A stretch of 64,000 nucleotides of DNA from Roseiarcus sp963783175. Its GTDB lineage: Bacteria; Pseudomonadota; Alphaproteobacteria; Rhizobiales; Beijerinckiaceae. The notes below the pieces were generated by a model. That model made no database searches, was not told the DNA's origin, and saw only the letters and a program-made list of their open reading frames with translations. Below, one piece after another: positions 9,456 to 20,031 of the stretch (positions are counted from its first letter, which is position 1; every line of letters starts with the position of its first letter). Made by a program: the position numbers and the translations under genes. The stretch is from assembly GCA_963783175.1 (NCBI GenBank), contig CAWANG010000003.1, positions 124,001 to 188,000 of the forward strand, given 5' to 3'.

Positions 9456-9565
9456 AGGCGCGCGTCGAGGGACTGGCGCTCGAGACCGATTGCGTGTAAG
9501 AGCCGCGCCTTCTCATTCCCGCGCGCCCTGCGCGCGCGCCCGTTTTCCGACCGGAGTTCGCTCTC

Positions 9566-9760
9566 ATGGCCGTCCCCAGACGCAAAACCTCGCCCTCGCG
9601 CCGCGGCATGCGCCGCTCCGCTGACGCGCTTAAAGCGCCCACCTATGTCGAGGACAAGGATTCGGGCGAGCTGCGCCGCCCGCACCATATCGACCTCAAG
9701 AGCGGCATGTATCGGGGCCGCCAGGTCCTGAAGCCGAAGTCAACGACCGCCGAAGCCTAA
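9566..9760 (+). CDS. rpmF: 50S ribosomal protein L32
   Basis: 64 residues beginning MAVPRRKTSPSRRGMRRSAD, the invariant start of alphaproteobacterial L32, with the later HHIDLKSGMYRGRQVL segment. It is a small basic component of the large ribosomal subunit. It uses the cysteine-free form common in this class. Often rpmF is followed by plsX; here an inverted repeat and a Deg protease follow. Confidence 0.97.
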   Translation: MAVPRRKTSPSRRGMRRSADALKAPTYVEDKDSGELRRPHHIDLKSGMYRGRQVLKPKSTTAEA

Positions 9761-9792
9761 CCGGCGCGGCGCTTCCCTTCCCCAGCTGCGCT

Positions 9793-9925
9793 GGGGAAGG
9801 TGGCCAAAGGCCGGAAGGGGTGTGGGCCGCTGCCGCAACGCCGGGTTGCGCGACCTTCACGGCTAACTTGCATACAGCGAGCCCTTCCGTCCGCACACCA
9901 TCCGGCCCTTCGGGCCACCTTCCCC
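9793..9925. repeat. Long inverted repeat between rpmF and the Deg protease gene
   Basis: The left arm at 9793-9824 (GGGGAAGGTGGCC followed by a GGCCGGA core and GGGTGTG) is matched in reverse complement by 9894-9925. Arms are about 32 bases with few mismatches; the spacer is about 70 bases. Each arm is itself partly palindromic (GGCC-AAA-GGCC). This looks like an intergenic repeat family unit rather than a terminator, since it has no T-run. Confidence 0.75.
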
Positions 9926-10108
9926 GCTCCGCGGAGAAGGAAAAGTCGCACGCCGCGCCCGCGCCGATGGCGCCTGCCCCGTAGCCGGGCTCGCGCCCGC
10001 ATTACCAACCTTTCATGTTCGCGCCATCGCCCGTTTAGGCGACGCGGCGCATTCTCCGCTCCGAGGCTGGCGGTTCGCAGCTATGCCATTGGAACAGCGG
10101 GAGCTCCT

Positions 10109-11611
10109 ATGACTTTTGATCGTCCCTCGTATTCCCTTCGTGCTGCGCTTCTCGGCGCCGTCGCGCTGGCCGCCGTCGGCGGCGTGGCGTTTGAGACTTC
10201 GGTCATTCCGGTCTCCGCCGCCGCAACGACCGCGCAGCCGGCCGCCGGCCCCGCATCGTTCGCCGACGTGGTCGACCGGGTCAGGCCCGCCGTCGTTTCC
10301 GTAAAGGTCAAGCTGGCGGACGCCGACTCGGTCGATGATGAAGACTCGCAGGGGATGCCGGGACTGCCGGATATTCCGAAAAACAGCCCCTTCTATCATT
10401 TCTTCCGCCGCTTCGGCATGCCTGACGACAACAACAACGACGGCGACCGCATGCCGCGCCATCATTTCGCTCAGGCGCAGGGGTCCGGATTCTTCATCTC
10501 GTCCGACGGCTACATCGTCACCAATGACCATGTCGTCGATCACGCCACGGAGGTGACCATCACCACCTCCGACGGCAAGTCGATGCCCGCCAAGGTGATC
10601 GGCGTCGACAGCAAGACCGACCTCGCGCTGTTGAAGGCCCAAGGCGCCGACTTCCCCTATGTGAGCTTCGCAGCCCAAGCGCCGCGCGTCGGCGATTGGG
10701 TGATCGCGGTTGGCAACCCCTTCGGCCTCGGCGGCACCGTGACCGCGGGCATCGTCTCGGCGCGGGGGCGCGACATCGGCTCCGGGCCGTACGACGACTT
10801 CCTGCAGATTGACGCGCCGGTCAATCACGGCAATTCCGGCGGCCCGACCTTCAACGCCGAAGGCGAAGTGGTCGGCGTCAACACCGCGATCTTTTCGCCG
10901 TCGGGCGGCAGCGTCGGCATCGGCTTCGCCATCGCGAGCGACGTGGTCAAGAATGTCGTCCAGCAGCTCAAGGACAGCGGGGCGGTGACGCGCGGCTGGA
11001 TCGGCGTGCAGATTCAGAACGTTACTCCGGATCTCGCGGACAACCTCGGCCTCAAGGGCGAGTCGGGCGCGCTGGTCGCCGAGGCGCAGAAGGATTCGCC
11101 GGCCGCCGCCGCGGGCGTCAAGAGCGGCGACGTCATCACCGCAGTCGACGGTGACGCGGTTTCCGATCCGCACGATCTCGCCCGCCGGATCGCCGCGCTC
11201 GGCCCGAAAAAGACCGCCAAGCTCACGATCGTCCGCAACGGCTCGCCGATGACCATCGACGTGACGCTCGGAACCATGCCGGCGGACAAGACGGCGAGCG
11301 CGGAAACGCACAATTCCGACAGCAACAGCAGCGGCCCTTCGGTGTTCGCCAAGCTCGGGCTGACGCTGCACTCTAGGCACGGAGAGGACGGCGTCCTGGT
11401 CAGCGACGTCGACCCGGACGGCGCCGCGGCGGAGAAGGGCCTCAAGGATGGCGACGTGATCCTCGAGGTCGCGGGCAAGTCGGTGAGCCGGCCGTCGGAG
11501 GTCGCCGACGCGATCGACGCGGCCAAGTCGGACGGCAAGAAGTCGGTTCTGCTGCGCGTCAAGTCGGGCGACGGCGAGCGTTATCTCACGCTGCCCACCC
11601 GCGCATCCTGA
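10109..11611 (+). CDS. Periplasmic serine protease of the DegP/HtrA (Do) family
   Basis: 500 residues. The start is the ATG at 10109, followed by an N-terminal signal segment (RAALLGAVALAAVGGVAF) and so periplasmic. The trypsin-like domain has the full triad: His141 in NDHVVDH, Asp171 in KTDLALLK and Ser243 in HGNSGGPTFN. Two PDZ domains follow, at about residues 295-395 and 410-500. An Asp/Asn-rich insert (PDDNNNDGDRMPRHH) sits in the LA-loop area. It degrades or refolds misfolded envelope proteins. The downstream two-component pair may regulate envelope functions, but this is only context. Confidence 0.93.
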   Translation: MTFDRPSYSLRAALLGAVALAAVGGVAFETSVIPVSAAATTAQPAAGPASFADVVDRVRPAVVSVKVKLADADSVDDEDSQGMPGLPDIPKNSPFYHFFRRFGMPDDNNNDGDRMPRHHFAQAQGSGFFISSDGYIVTNDHVVDHATEVTITTSDGKSMPAKVIGVDSKTDLALLKAQGADFPYVSFAAQAPRVGDWVIAVGNPFGLGGTVTAGIVSARGRDIGSGPYDDFLQIDAPVNHGNSGGPTFNAEGEVVGVNTAIFSPSGGSVGIGFAIASDVVKNVVQQLKDSGAVTRGWIGVQIQNVTPDLADNLGLKGESGALVAEAQKDSPAAAAGVKSGDVITAVDGDAVSDPHDLARRIAALGPKKTAKLTIVRNGSPMTIDVTLGTMPADKTASAETHNSDSNSSGPSVFAKLGLTLHSRHGEDGVLVSDVDPDGAAAEKGLKDGDVILEVAGKSVSRPSEVADAIDAAKSDGKKSVLLRVKSGDGERYLTLPTRAS

Positions 11612-11830
11612 TACTCGGCGTCCCGCGGCGACGCGGAACGCCGACATGAAATGGACGGAAGGGTTCATGGGCATGTCCCCGGCCCGCGCATAGCGCGCCT
11701 TTCCGTCCAAGTCGGCGGTCGCACATATCCCCGCCCGCGCGACCCCGACAAGGTGGCGGCAGGTCCTTATCAAGCCCCCCGAGGACCTGCCGCCATTCCT
11801 TTTTTGGCCTTAAGCGCCCGGATTCGCTAT

Positions 11831-12523
11831 ATGTCCGACATGCGCATCCTCATCATCGAAGACGACCGCGATGCGGCCGCGTACCTCGCCAAGGCGTTCC
11901 GCGAGGCTGGGCATGTCGCCGATCAGGCCAATGACGGCGTGACTGGATACGATCTGGCGCTCGAAGGCGCTTATGACGTCGCCGTCGTCGATCGCATGTT
12001 GCCGAAAATGGACGGCCTCACTCTGGTCGGCTCGCTGCGCAGCCAGAACAACGAGACGCCGGTCCTCATCCTGTCCGCGCTCGGCCAGGTCGACGACCGG
12101 GTCAAGGGCCTGCGCGCCGGCGGCGACGACTATCTGTCAAAGCCTTACGCATTCTCCGAGCTTCTGGCCCGGGTCGAGGCGCTGGCGCGCCGCCGCCCCA
12201 AGGGCGCGCCGGAGGAGACGGTGCTCAGGGTCGCCGATTTGACGCTTGACCGGCTGTCGCACAAGGTCACGCGCCGCGGAGAGGAGATCGTCCTCCAGCC
12301 GCGTGAATTCCGGCTGCTCGAATATCTGATGCAGAACGCCGGCAAGGTGGTCACCCGAACGATGCTGCTCGAACACGTTTGGGACTATCATTTCGATCCG
12401 CAGACCAACGTGATCGATGTCCACGTGTCGCGCCTGAGGGCCAAGATCGATCGCGATTTCGACGCGCCGCTGCTCAACACCGTCCGCGGCGCCGGTTATA
12501 TAATTCGTGACGGCGCTCGGTAA
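11831..12523 (+). CDS. OmpR/PhoB-type response regulator
   Basis: 230 residues from ATG 11831; an equally good ATG lies at 11840 (MRILIIEDD). The receiver domain carries the acidic pair in IIEDDRD, the phosphoacceptor Asp in VVDRMLPKMDG (residue 54, or 51 from the later start) and the Lys in DYLSKPYAF. The C-terminal winged helix shows LQPREFRLLEYLMQNAGKVVTR and IDVHVSRLRAKID. The next gene, a histidine kinase, starts inside its end (GTG at 12507), so the two are coupled and form a cognate pair. Confidence 0.92.
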   Translation: MSDMRILIIEDDRDAAAYLAKAFREAGHVADQANDGVTGYDLALEGAYDVAVVDRMLPKMDGLTLVGSLRSQNNETPVLILSALGQVDDRVKGLRAGGDDYLSKPYAFSELLARVEALARRRPKGAPEETVLRVADLTLDRLSHKVTRRGEEIVLQPREFRLLEYLMQNAGKVVTRTMLLEHVWDYHFDPQTNVIDVHVSRLRAKIDRDFDAPLLNTVRGAGYIIRDGAR

Positions 12524-13962
12524 GCTCTTTCGCGCCACCGCCTTCCGCCTCGCGCTGGCGATCCTGCTTTTGAGCGCCCTCGGCGCCGGCATCGTAGTGA
12601 CGGCCATCGCCTGGCAGGTCGTCTCGGTCGTCGACAGGGAGATCGCGCAGACCGTCGACGTCGAGGCAAAGGGCCTGATCGACACTTTCAACACGGCGGG
12701 CGTAGGCGCACTCGGAGCCATCATCGAGGCGCGCAAGCGCGAGCCCGGCGCGTCGCTCTACCTGCTGACGAACCCTATCGGCGAGCCGCTCGCCGGCAAC
12801 GTCCAGCAGATTCCCGAAGAAGTGCTGTTGCACCCGGGTTTTCTGCCGATCGTCTACCGCGGCAGTATGAGCGGCGGCCGCAGCCGGCAGGCGTTGGTCG
12901 GAGTTCTATGTGCTGCCGGGCGGCTTCCGGCTCCTGATCGGGCATGACCTCGGCGACCGGGCCCGCATCGGCGCGGTGATGGTGCGCGCGCTCGCGGTTT
13001 CGCTGATCTTTTTCGCCGCCCTCGGCGCGCTCGGGGCGCTGTTCGTGGCCCGGCGGGTGTTGCAGCGCATTGACGACATGAACACCTCGGCGCGCGGCAT
13101 TATGGCCGGCGACCTCACGCGCCGCCTGCCGGTGTCGGGCTCCGGCGACGAACTGGACCGGCTGGCGGAAGGCCTCAACGAGATGCTGGGGCGAATCGCC
13201 GAGCTCATGGCAGGTCTGCGCGAGGTTTCCGACAACATCGCGCATGACCTGCGCACTCCGCTCACCCGCCTGCGCAATCATGCCGAGGCGGCGCTCGCCT
13301 TCGACGGCGACGCCGCGTCCTATCGCCTCGCGCTCGAGAAAACCATCGAGGAATCGGACGCGCTGATCAAGATTTTCAACGCGCTCTTGTTAATTGCACG
13401 CGCCGAGGCCGGCGGCGACGTCGGCCCGCTTCAGCTCTTCGACGTCGGCGAAGCGGCGCGAAGCGTCGCCGAACTTTACGAGCCGATCGCCGAGGAAGAA
13501 GGCGTCGCGCTGACCGTCCGCCTCGAGGATCCCCTCACCGTCAGGGGCAATCGCGAGCTCATCGGTCAGGCGATCGCCAATCTGCTGGACAACGCGCTCA
13601 AATACGGCGCGCCGAATCGAGGATCGGCCGAAGCGGAGGCGAAACCCGACGTCGTCATTGCGGCTGAGCGAATCGGCGGATCCGTCGTGCTCACGATCGC
13701 CGACCGCGGTCCGGGCGTCGCGCCTGGCGACCGCGCGCGGGTTCTCGATCGGTTTGTCCGGCTCGAAGGTTCGCGCTCGCGGCCCGGCTCGGGCTTGGGC
13801 CTTTCGCTCGCCGCCGCGGTCGCGCGCATGCACGGCGGCTCGGTCGAGCTCGAGGACAACGAGCCCGGACTTCGCGTCCGCCTCACCCTCCCCGCGACGG
13901 ACACGCCCGCCTTGGCGCCTGCGCCGGCCGACCTGGTCATGAATGACCGCAACGCTCGCTGA
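12507..13962 (+). CDS. Sensor histidine kinase (frameshifted)
   Basis: Partner of the preceding response regulator. The first frame holds an N-terminal membrane segment (LALAILLLSALGAGIVVTAIAW) and a periplasmic part. The second frame (from about 12890) holds a second membrane segment, a HAMP linker, the H-box VSDNIAHDLRTPLTRLRNHAE and the ATPase domain with LLDNALKYG, DRGPGV and GSGLGLSLAAAVA. The frames join between about 12865 and 12909, where YVLPGGFRLLIGHDL picks up in the other frame. The exact lesion cannot be fixed. It overlaps the glnE start by 20 bases. Confidence 0.88.
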
Positions 13963-16901
13963 AAGCCTGATCGACGCGCCCCGGCTCAGCGCGCCGGCCG
14001 AAGCGCGCCGCCGCTTCGCTGCGCTCGCCGAAATGCCGGGCGCGGCCGACCTCGCCCCCGAGCTCGAGCGCGGCAAGACCCGCGACGTGCTGCTCGGCGT
14101 CGCCGATCATTCGCCCTACCTTTGGACGCTCATCAAAGAGGACCCGGCGCGGCTCATTCGACTCTTGAGGAGCCCGCCCGGCGAATCGCTCGACGCCCTC
14201 GTTCGGGCGCTGGCCATGCGCCGCGATGAGGACGAGGCGGATCTGATGCGGGCGCTGCGCCGGGCCAAGCGCGATTCCGCGCTCCTGATCGCGCTGGCCG
14301 ACATCGGCGGCGTCTGGGACGTCGTCGCGGCGACCGAGGCGCTGACCCGCTTCGCCGACGCCGCCGTCGGCGCGGCGCTCGCGCACCTCTTGCGCAAACA
14401 CGCCCGCGCCGGACTTCTGGCGCTCGACCCTGACGCGCCCGATCCGCAAAGCGGTTCCGGTGTGGTGGTGCTGGCGCTCGGCAAGCACGGCGCGCGCGAG
14501 CTCAACTATTCGAGCGACGTCGATCTCATCGTCCTCTACGACCCCGCGGCGGCCTCGATTCCGCCGGGCGTCGAGCCGGGGCCGCTGTTCGTGCGCATGA
14601 CCAAGGCGCTGGCGCGCCTCATGCAAGAGCGGACGAGCGACGGCTATGTGCTCCGCGTCGACCTTCGCTTGCGGCCCGATCCCGCCTCGACCCCGGTCGC
14701 GCTCTCGACCTTGAGCGCCTATTCCTATTATGAGACCGTCGGCCAGAACTGGGAGCGCGCCGCGCTCATCAAGGCGCGCCCGGCGGCGGGCGACCTCGAG
14801 CTCGGCGAGCGCTTCCTCGCCGACCTCGCGCCGTTCATCTGGCGCAAGTATTTCGACTATGCGGCGATCGCCGACATTCACGCGATGAAGCGCCAGATCC
14901 ACGCCGTGCGCGGCCACGAGCGGGTCGTCGTTCCCGGCCATGACATCAAGCTCGGGCGCGGCGGCATCCGCGAGATCGAGTTCTTCGTCCAGACCCAGCA
15001 GCTCATCTTTGGCGGCCGACGTCCCCAGATGCGCGGGGCTCGCACCCTCGACATGCTCGAGCGTCTTCACGCCGACAAATGGGTCAGCGCCGAGGCGGTC
15101 GACGACCTCAGCCGGTCTTATGTCTTCCTGCGCCGGGTGGAGCATCGGTTGCAGATGGTTCGCGATGAGCAGACGCAGCGGCTGCCGTTCGAGCCGGCGG
15201 CGCTCGCCCGCTTCGCCAGGTTCTGCGGCTATGCGCGATTCGACAGTTTCGCCAGGGACGTCACGCGCCATTTGACCCGGGTCGAACATCACTACGCCCG
15301 GCTGTTCGAGGACGCGCCGGCGCTCAGCGCCGCTTCCGGCAATCTCGTCTTCACCGGCGTCGCCGACGATCCAGAGACGCTCGCGACCTTGCGCGCGCTC
15401 GGATTTCAGCGGCCGGAGGCGGCGGCGGAGACCGTTCGCGGCTGGCATTTCGGCCGCCGCGCGGCGGTCCGCAGCCCGCGGGCGAGGGAGGTGCTGACCG
15501 AATTGACGCCGGCGCTGCTCGAAGCCTTCGCCGGCTCGGGCGACCCCGACGCCGCGCTCGGCGCCTTCGACGAAGCCCTGGCGCGGATGCCCGCGAGCGT
15601 CGAACTCATGTCGATCCTGCGCTCCAACGCAGCTTTGCGCGAATTGTTCGGCGACGTGCTCGGGAGCGCCCCGCGGCTCGCGCAGGTGATCGCAACCCGG
15701 CCCCATGTGCTCGACGCTGCGATCGATCCGTCGCGCGGCGTCGATCTCGAGGCGAGCTTCGACGACGACAGGATGGGCCAGCGCATCGAGGCCTTTGTCG
15801 CCCAGGCGCCGACCTACGAGGAGGCGCTCAACCGCGCCCGCGATTTCGCCGCCGAGGAGATGTTTCACATCGGCCTCAATCTGCTCTCGGGGCGCCTCGA
15901 CCCCGATCGGGCCGGGCGCGCCTATAGCGCCCTTGCGCAAGGGCTAATCGCCGCGATGCTCGAGCGGGTTACGGGGGCGTTCGCGGCCGAGCATGGCCGC
16001 GTGGCCGGCGGCCGGGTCGCGATGGTCGCGCTCGGCAAGCTCGGCTCGCGCGAGATGACCGCCTCCTCCGATCTCGACCTCATCCTGATCTACGACTTTC
16101 CCGCCGACGCCGGCGAGTTCGAGCGGCCCCAAGCGGCTCGGCCCGTCGCTCTATTATGCGCGGCTGACGCAGCGGCTCATTGCCGCCTTGACCGCGCCGA
16201 CTAAGGCCGGGCGCCTTTACGACGTCGACATGCGGCTCAGGCCCTCCGGGCGCCAGGGGCCGCTCGCGACCCAGTTCTCCTCGTTCAAGCTCTATCAGCT
16301 CAAGGAGGCGGAGACCTGGGAGCACATGGCGCTGACGCGCGCCCGCGTCGTCGCCGGCGACGCCAGCCTGACGACGGAGGTCGCCGAGACGGTGCGCAAG
16401 ACGCTGACCCGCAAGCGTGAACCGGCGATTGTCGCCCGCGACGCCGGCGCGATGCGCAAGCTCATCGCGACTGAGAAGGGCGACAGGGATGTCTGGGACC
16501 TGAAACTGGTCGCAGGCGGGCTCATCGACATCGAATTCATCGCCCAATATCTGGAGTTGGCCTTCGCCCACAAGCGCCCGGGCATCCTCGATGGTTCCAC
16601 GCGCAAGGCGCTCGAAAAGGCGAGCGCCGTCGGGTTGATCACCGCTGACGAGGCCGAGACGCTCGTCGACGCTCATCGGCTTTACACCGACGCGACCCAG
16701 TTCATGCGCCTTTCGACCAGCGGCCCTTTCGATCCCTTGAAAGCCGCCGCCGGCGTCAAGCGCCGCATCGCCGCGGCGAGCGGCTTTCCCGATTTCGACG
16801 CGTTCACCGCCGCGCTGGACGAGGCGCGCAAGCGGGTGCGGGCGGCATTCGAGGCGATCGTCGGACGCGGTGGCGTGAGGGATTTCGAGCTCGCCCAATA
16901 G
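13943..16901 (+). CDS. glnE: Bifunctional glutamine synthetase adenylyltransferase/deadenylase (frameshifted)
   Basis: GlnE adds or removes AMP on glutamine synthetase under control of PII, setting nitrogen assimilation. Both nucleotidyltransferase domains are visible: KHGARELNYSSDVDLIVLYD (removal domain) and LGSREMTASSDLDLILIYD (adenylation domain), with DVDMRLRPSGRQGPLAT after the second. The frame breaks after FPADAGE; removing one T of the TT at 16118-16119 gives SSGPKRLGPSLYYARLTQRL and continues to a normal end. The repaired length of about 985 residues fits the family. The break is probably a sequence error. Confidence 0.93.
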
Positions 16902-17077
16902 GCAAAAGTACGCAAAGACCGATGGCGCAGCGCGCGGTAGCTTGAGGCGCGCTCATCGGAATTTGCGGCCGCCACGGGACGCCCCCCCAATTCTGTTAAT
17001 GGAACAAAAAGACAATTGAGGAGATAGATGGATCAGCAAGGGAGCCTTGATTCTCACCTCATGCCGGTGTAAATTCG

Positions 17078-17290
17078 ATGTTTGCTCGTCAATACTGCAA
17101 TAGAGACCCGCGGAGTTGCGAGGTCGTTTTCCAACGCGGGGGTTACGACGTCGAAACGCTTTATTGGGTTGGACCAATGGAGGAAGTCCGAGAATTGGCG
17201 CGAAAGATCGCCTTTAGGGGCGGGGCCGACACTTATCGGATTATCGAGTTATCGACAGCTGAGCCAGGTTCAAGCTGGGGCCAACATTAA
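17078..17290 (+). CDS. Small hypothetical protein
   Basis: 70 residues. The part GGYDVETLYWVGPMEEVRELARKIAFRGGADTYRIIEL has a protein-like mix of alternating strands and one helix and looks more like a real small protein than a shadow frame. No ribosome site is clear and no family is recognised. Confidence 0.4.
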   Translation: MFARQYCNRDPRSCEVVFQRGGYDVETLYWVGPMEEVRELARKIAFRGGADTYRIIELSTAEPGSSWGQH

Positions 17291-17775
17291 CGTCGCCGGT
17301 AGTGCTCTCGGCTCCGGCCAGCAACACGGCGTTCTTTCACTCCCGCTGCCGTGGGATGGAGCTACCCGACGCGAGAGGGCGTTGGGTTAGATCGCCCCCG
17401 TGCGGATGTGGAACGGCTTCCTCGCAAATCTGAGCGGCGTGCGTCCGCGGCGATTGCAGCAACTTGCGAGCGGCGCATCGCACCAATCGAGGTATCGAGG
17501 GAATCCGCAAGTTCGCCTCACCTCATCCCTCTTGGCTTCGGGAAACGGCCGCTTGAGCACACCTTCGTGTCCGGTGCGGCGATTCCTTCGGGGAGGCATC
17601 GACGATTTCAGGTGAACGCTGGACCACCTTGACTAGTCTGCTCGCTTTTTCGCCGTACTTATAGGTAAGTCTACCTAATAAGATCCAAAGAGATTCGGAA
17701 CTACCACTTTAGGTCTGCGCATTTCCTCTGGACACCGTATTCCACATCGCTTAAGGACATGATCATGACCTTAAG
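17291..17775. other. Gene-free stretch before the LuxR-type regulator
   Basis: I see no convincing gene. The last 150 bases are AT-richer than the rest and could hold the promoter of the regulator that follows, but no clear -35/-10 pair stands out. Confidence 0.4.
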
Positions 17776-18642
17776 TTGACGCTGTTCTCCACCAGGTCAT
17801 CTGAGGTCCGTGGACGCCGCCCCCGCAGGGTGGCAGTTGTCAGTTCATTCAGCGCTGACGCACCGAGCAATTGTTTTAGTCCGAGGGCGCTGCTGTTGAC
17901 GATCTCCCGAGCTCTTGAGGACTACCGCGCCCATCGAGCAGACCCGGCAAAACCTGATCCGGTTGTTGCGGTTGTTGAAAGCCGCCCGTTCTTGCGGGAA
18001 TGCATTCGCCGTAGCCTGCAGTCGGCGTTATCGGTCCCGGTCGTCACGTATTCGACATTGTCGGAACTGGGAGCCCAGCTTCAGGATGCGTCGGCTGAGT
18101 TGGTCGTCCTTTCTTTGATAGAAGCTACCGGCGAGGAATGCGCGAACGCGCTGAAGGACCTGTCGGAATTTGCAGGAGGGCGCCCGGTTATCGCTCTTGC
18201 CTCCGCGAATGACGCGAGTTTGGCCCGCGCCGCCATCCATCACGGCGCCAAGGGATATATTCCGGCGACGATGGGATTTGAAATTGCTATCGAGGTGATG
18301 CGTTTTGTTCTGGCCGGCGGAACCTATGTGCCGCCGGACTGTCTGCTGGTGTCAGACCAATCCGGCCTCCCGGAATCGGCGGCGCTCTCGCGCCTCGATA
18401 TCCTCACCGGCCGTGAACTTTCAGTCGTGCGAGCGATTCAGCAAGGCAAATCGAACAAGATCATAGCCAACGAATTGAATATGTGTTTAAGCACGGTGAA
18501 AGTCCACGTGCGCAACGTGATGAGAAAGTTGAACGCGAAAAATCGCACCGATGTCGCGATGCTCGCCATGAACGATAAACACGCCGGAGACCGCGCTCCA
18601 GTTCCGCACGATCCCCGGGCTGCGGCATTGGACGCTTGCTGA
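17776..18642 (+). CDS. LuxR-family response-regulator-like transcription factor
   Basis: Up to 288 residues from a TTG; the true start is uncertain and may be further in, since the first 50 residues look non-conserved. Residues about 60-185 resemble a receiver domain (VVAVVESRPFLRECIRRSL, VLSLIE, ALASANDASLARAAIHHGAKGYIP), but the phosphoacceptor position reads Leu-Ser rather than Asp, so phosphorylation is doubtful. The C-terminal GerE-type helix-turn-helix is clear: LTGRELSVVRAIQQGKSNKIIANELNMCLSTVKVHVRNVMRKLNAKNRTDV. It stands alone without a kinase. Confidence 0.8.
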   Translation: MTLFSTRSSEVRGRRPRRVAVVSSFSADAPSNCFSPRALLLTISRALEDYRAHRADPAKPDPVVAVVESRPFLRECIRRSLQSALSVPVVTYSTLSELGAQLQDASAELVVLSLIEATGEECANALKDLSEFAGGRPVIALASANDASLARAAIHHGAKGYIPATMGFEIAIEVMRFVLAGGTYVPPDCLLVSDQSGLPESAALSRLDILTGRELSVVRAIQQGKSNKIIANELNMCLSTVKVHVRNVMRKLNAKNRTDVAMLAMNDKHAGDRAPVPHDPRAAALDAC

Positions 18643-19034
18643 GCCGGAAACCCTCGCCCGCGAATAAATTCTTCTGAAAACCGAAAGTCCGTGCTATAGT
18701 GCCGCTCATGGAGAGGCGCGAGATCGACGGCCCCGAGTTTGTTTTGCCCTGGCGGGAGAGACAAAGGATTTTTTCCGGGGGAGTCAGCGCAACTCCTTGA
18801 AAAAGCTCGAAACCACAAAGGAAATCCAAGAAAATCCGAGGTTTTTCCTTTGCTAGATTTGGCCGGACGCCGGCTCGGCTTTGATGGATTAGGCTAAATT
18901 TGGAATCGGCTTGGCCGGCCTCACAGATAACACTTGGTTATTGCGTATAATAGACCTACTTCCTTTCCCGCTTGAACTCGGTCGCGCGGTCGTGAGACGC
19001 TGTTGGCCCAAAGCGATCGTAAAGGGAGGGGGCC
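18643..19034. other. Intergenic stretch upstream of deoC
   Basis: No gene seen. The last bases before deoC carry a strong GGGAGG ribosome site. The sequence TTGAAAAAGC and other AT-rich patches around 18660-18860 could contain promoter elements, none certain. Confidence 0.35.
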
Positions 19035-20024
19035 ATGGACCAGGCAATCGCCACCCCGACTTTGGCCGGGCACAACCGCCCGCGCAACCCGGGCGCGCCG
19101 CTCGCGCCCGATTGGTTCGAGAGCGTCGGCGTCAACTTGAGCGCGGTCGAGCGCCGTGCCGCGACTCTGACGACCCGCCGTTCGGTCAAGAAGGAATACC
19201 AGGCCGCCTGGCTCGTGAAGGCGATGACCTGCATCGACCTGACGACGCTCTCCAGCGACGACACGCCCGAGCGCGTGCGCCGGCTCTGCGCCAAGGCGCG
19301 GCGCCCGTTGAGCGATGAGCTTCTCGCCGCGCTCGACCTTGCAGACCTCGGTCTCACGGTCGCCGCGGTCTGCGTCTATCCGACTATGGTCGCCCCCGCG
19401 GTCAAGGCGCTGGAGGGTTCGGGGATTCCGGTCGCCTCGGTCGCGACCGGCTTTCCGGCCGGGCTCACGCCCTTGAAGCAGCGGCTCGACGAGATCCGCT
19501 ATGCGGTCGCCGAGGGCGCGGGCGAGATCGACATCGTCATCACCCGCGCTCACGTGCTCGGCCGCGACTGGAGCGCGCTCTACGACGAGGTCGCGGCGAT
19601 GCGCGAAGCCTGCGGCTCAGCGCACTTGAAAGCAATTCTCGGCACGGGGGATCTCAAGACGCTGCGCAACGTCTATGCCGCCAGCATGGTCGCGATGCAG
19701 GCGGGCGCCGACTTCATTAAGACCTCGACCGGCAAGGAGGACGTCAACGCCACTCTGCCCGTGAGCCTCGTGATGGTCCGCGCGCTGCGCGATTATCGCG
19801 AGCGCGCCGGCGTCGACATCGGCTTCAAGCCGGCGGGCGGCCTTCGCACCACCAAGGACGCGCTCGCCTGGCTCATCCTGATGAAGGAAGAGCTCGGAGC
19901 GCCGTGGATGCAGCCCGACCTTTTTCGCATCGGCGCGAGCGGTCTTTTGACCGACATCGAGCGCCAGCTCGACCATTACGCGACCGGGCGCTATTCGGCC
20001 GCCCATCGCCACCCGATGGCTTGA
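19035..20024 (+). CDS. deoC: Deoxyribose-phosphate aldolase
   Basis: 329 residues, the long DeoC form. The enzyme cleaves 2-deoxyribose 5-phosphate to acetaldehyde and glyceraldehyde 3-phosphate in deoxynucleoside breakdown. The Schiff-base lysine is Lys229 in GADFIKTSTGKE, with the proton-relay lysine in DIGFKPAGGLRT and an N-terminal CIDLTTL. A strong GGGAGGGGG ribosome site precedes the ATG. The aldehyde dehydrogenase eight bases downstream probably takes the acetaldehyde on to acetate, so the two form one operon. Confidence 0.94.
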   Translation: MDQAIATPTLAGHNRPRNPGAPLAPDWFESVGVNLSAVERRAATLTTRRSVKKEYQAAWLVKAMTCIDLTTLSSDDTPERVRRLCAKARRPLSDELLAALDLADLGLTVAAVCVYPTMVAPAVKALEGSGIPVASVATGFPAGLTPLKQRLDEIRYAVAEGAGEIDIVITRAHVLGRDWSALYDEVAAMREACGSAHLKAILGTGDLKTLRNVYAASMVAMQAGADFIKTSTGKEDVNATLPVSLVMVRALRDYRERAGVDIGFKPAGGLRTTKDALAWLILMKEELGAPWMQPDLFRIGASGLLTDIERQLDHYATGRYSAAHRHPMA

Positions 20025-20031
20025 GGGAAAG

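Noticed and set aside
10013..11773. 586-codon minus-strand frame
   Set aside because: Antisense to the Deg protease; an artefact of high GC with Arg/Asp/Val-rich composition.
13937..15940. 667-codon minus-strand frame
   Set aside because: Antisense to glnE; composition is that of a shadow and no family is recognisable.
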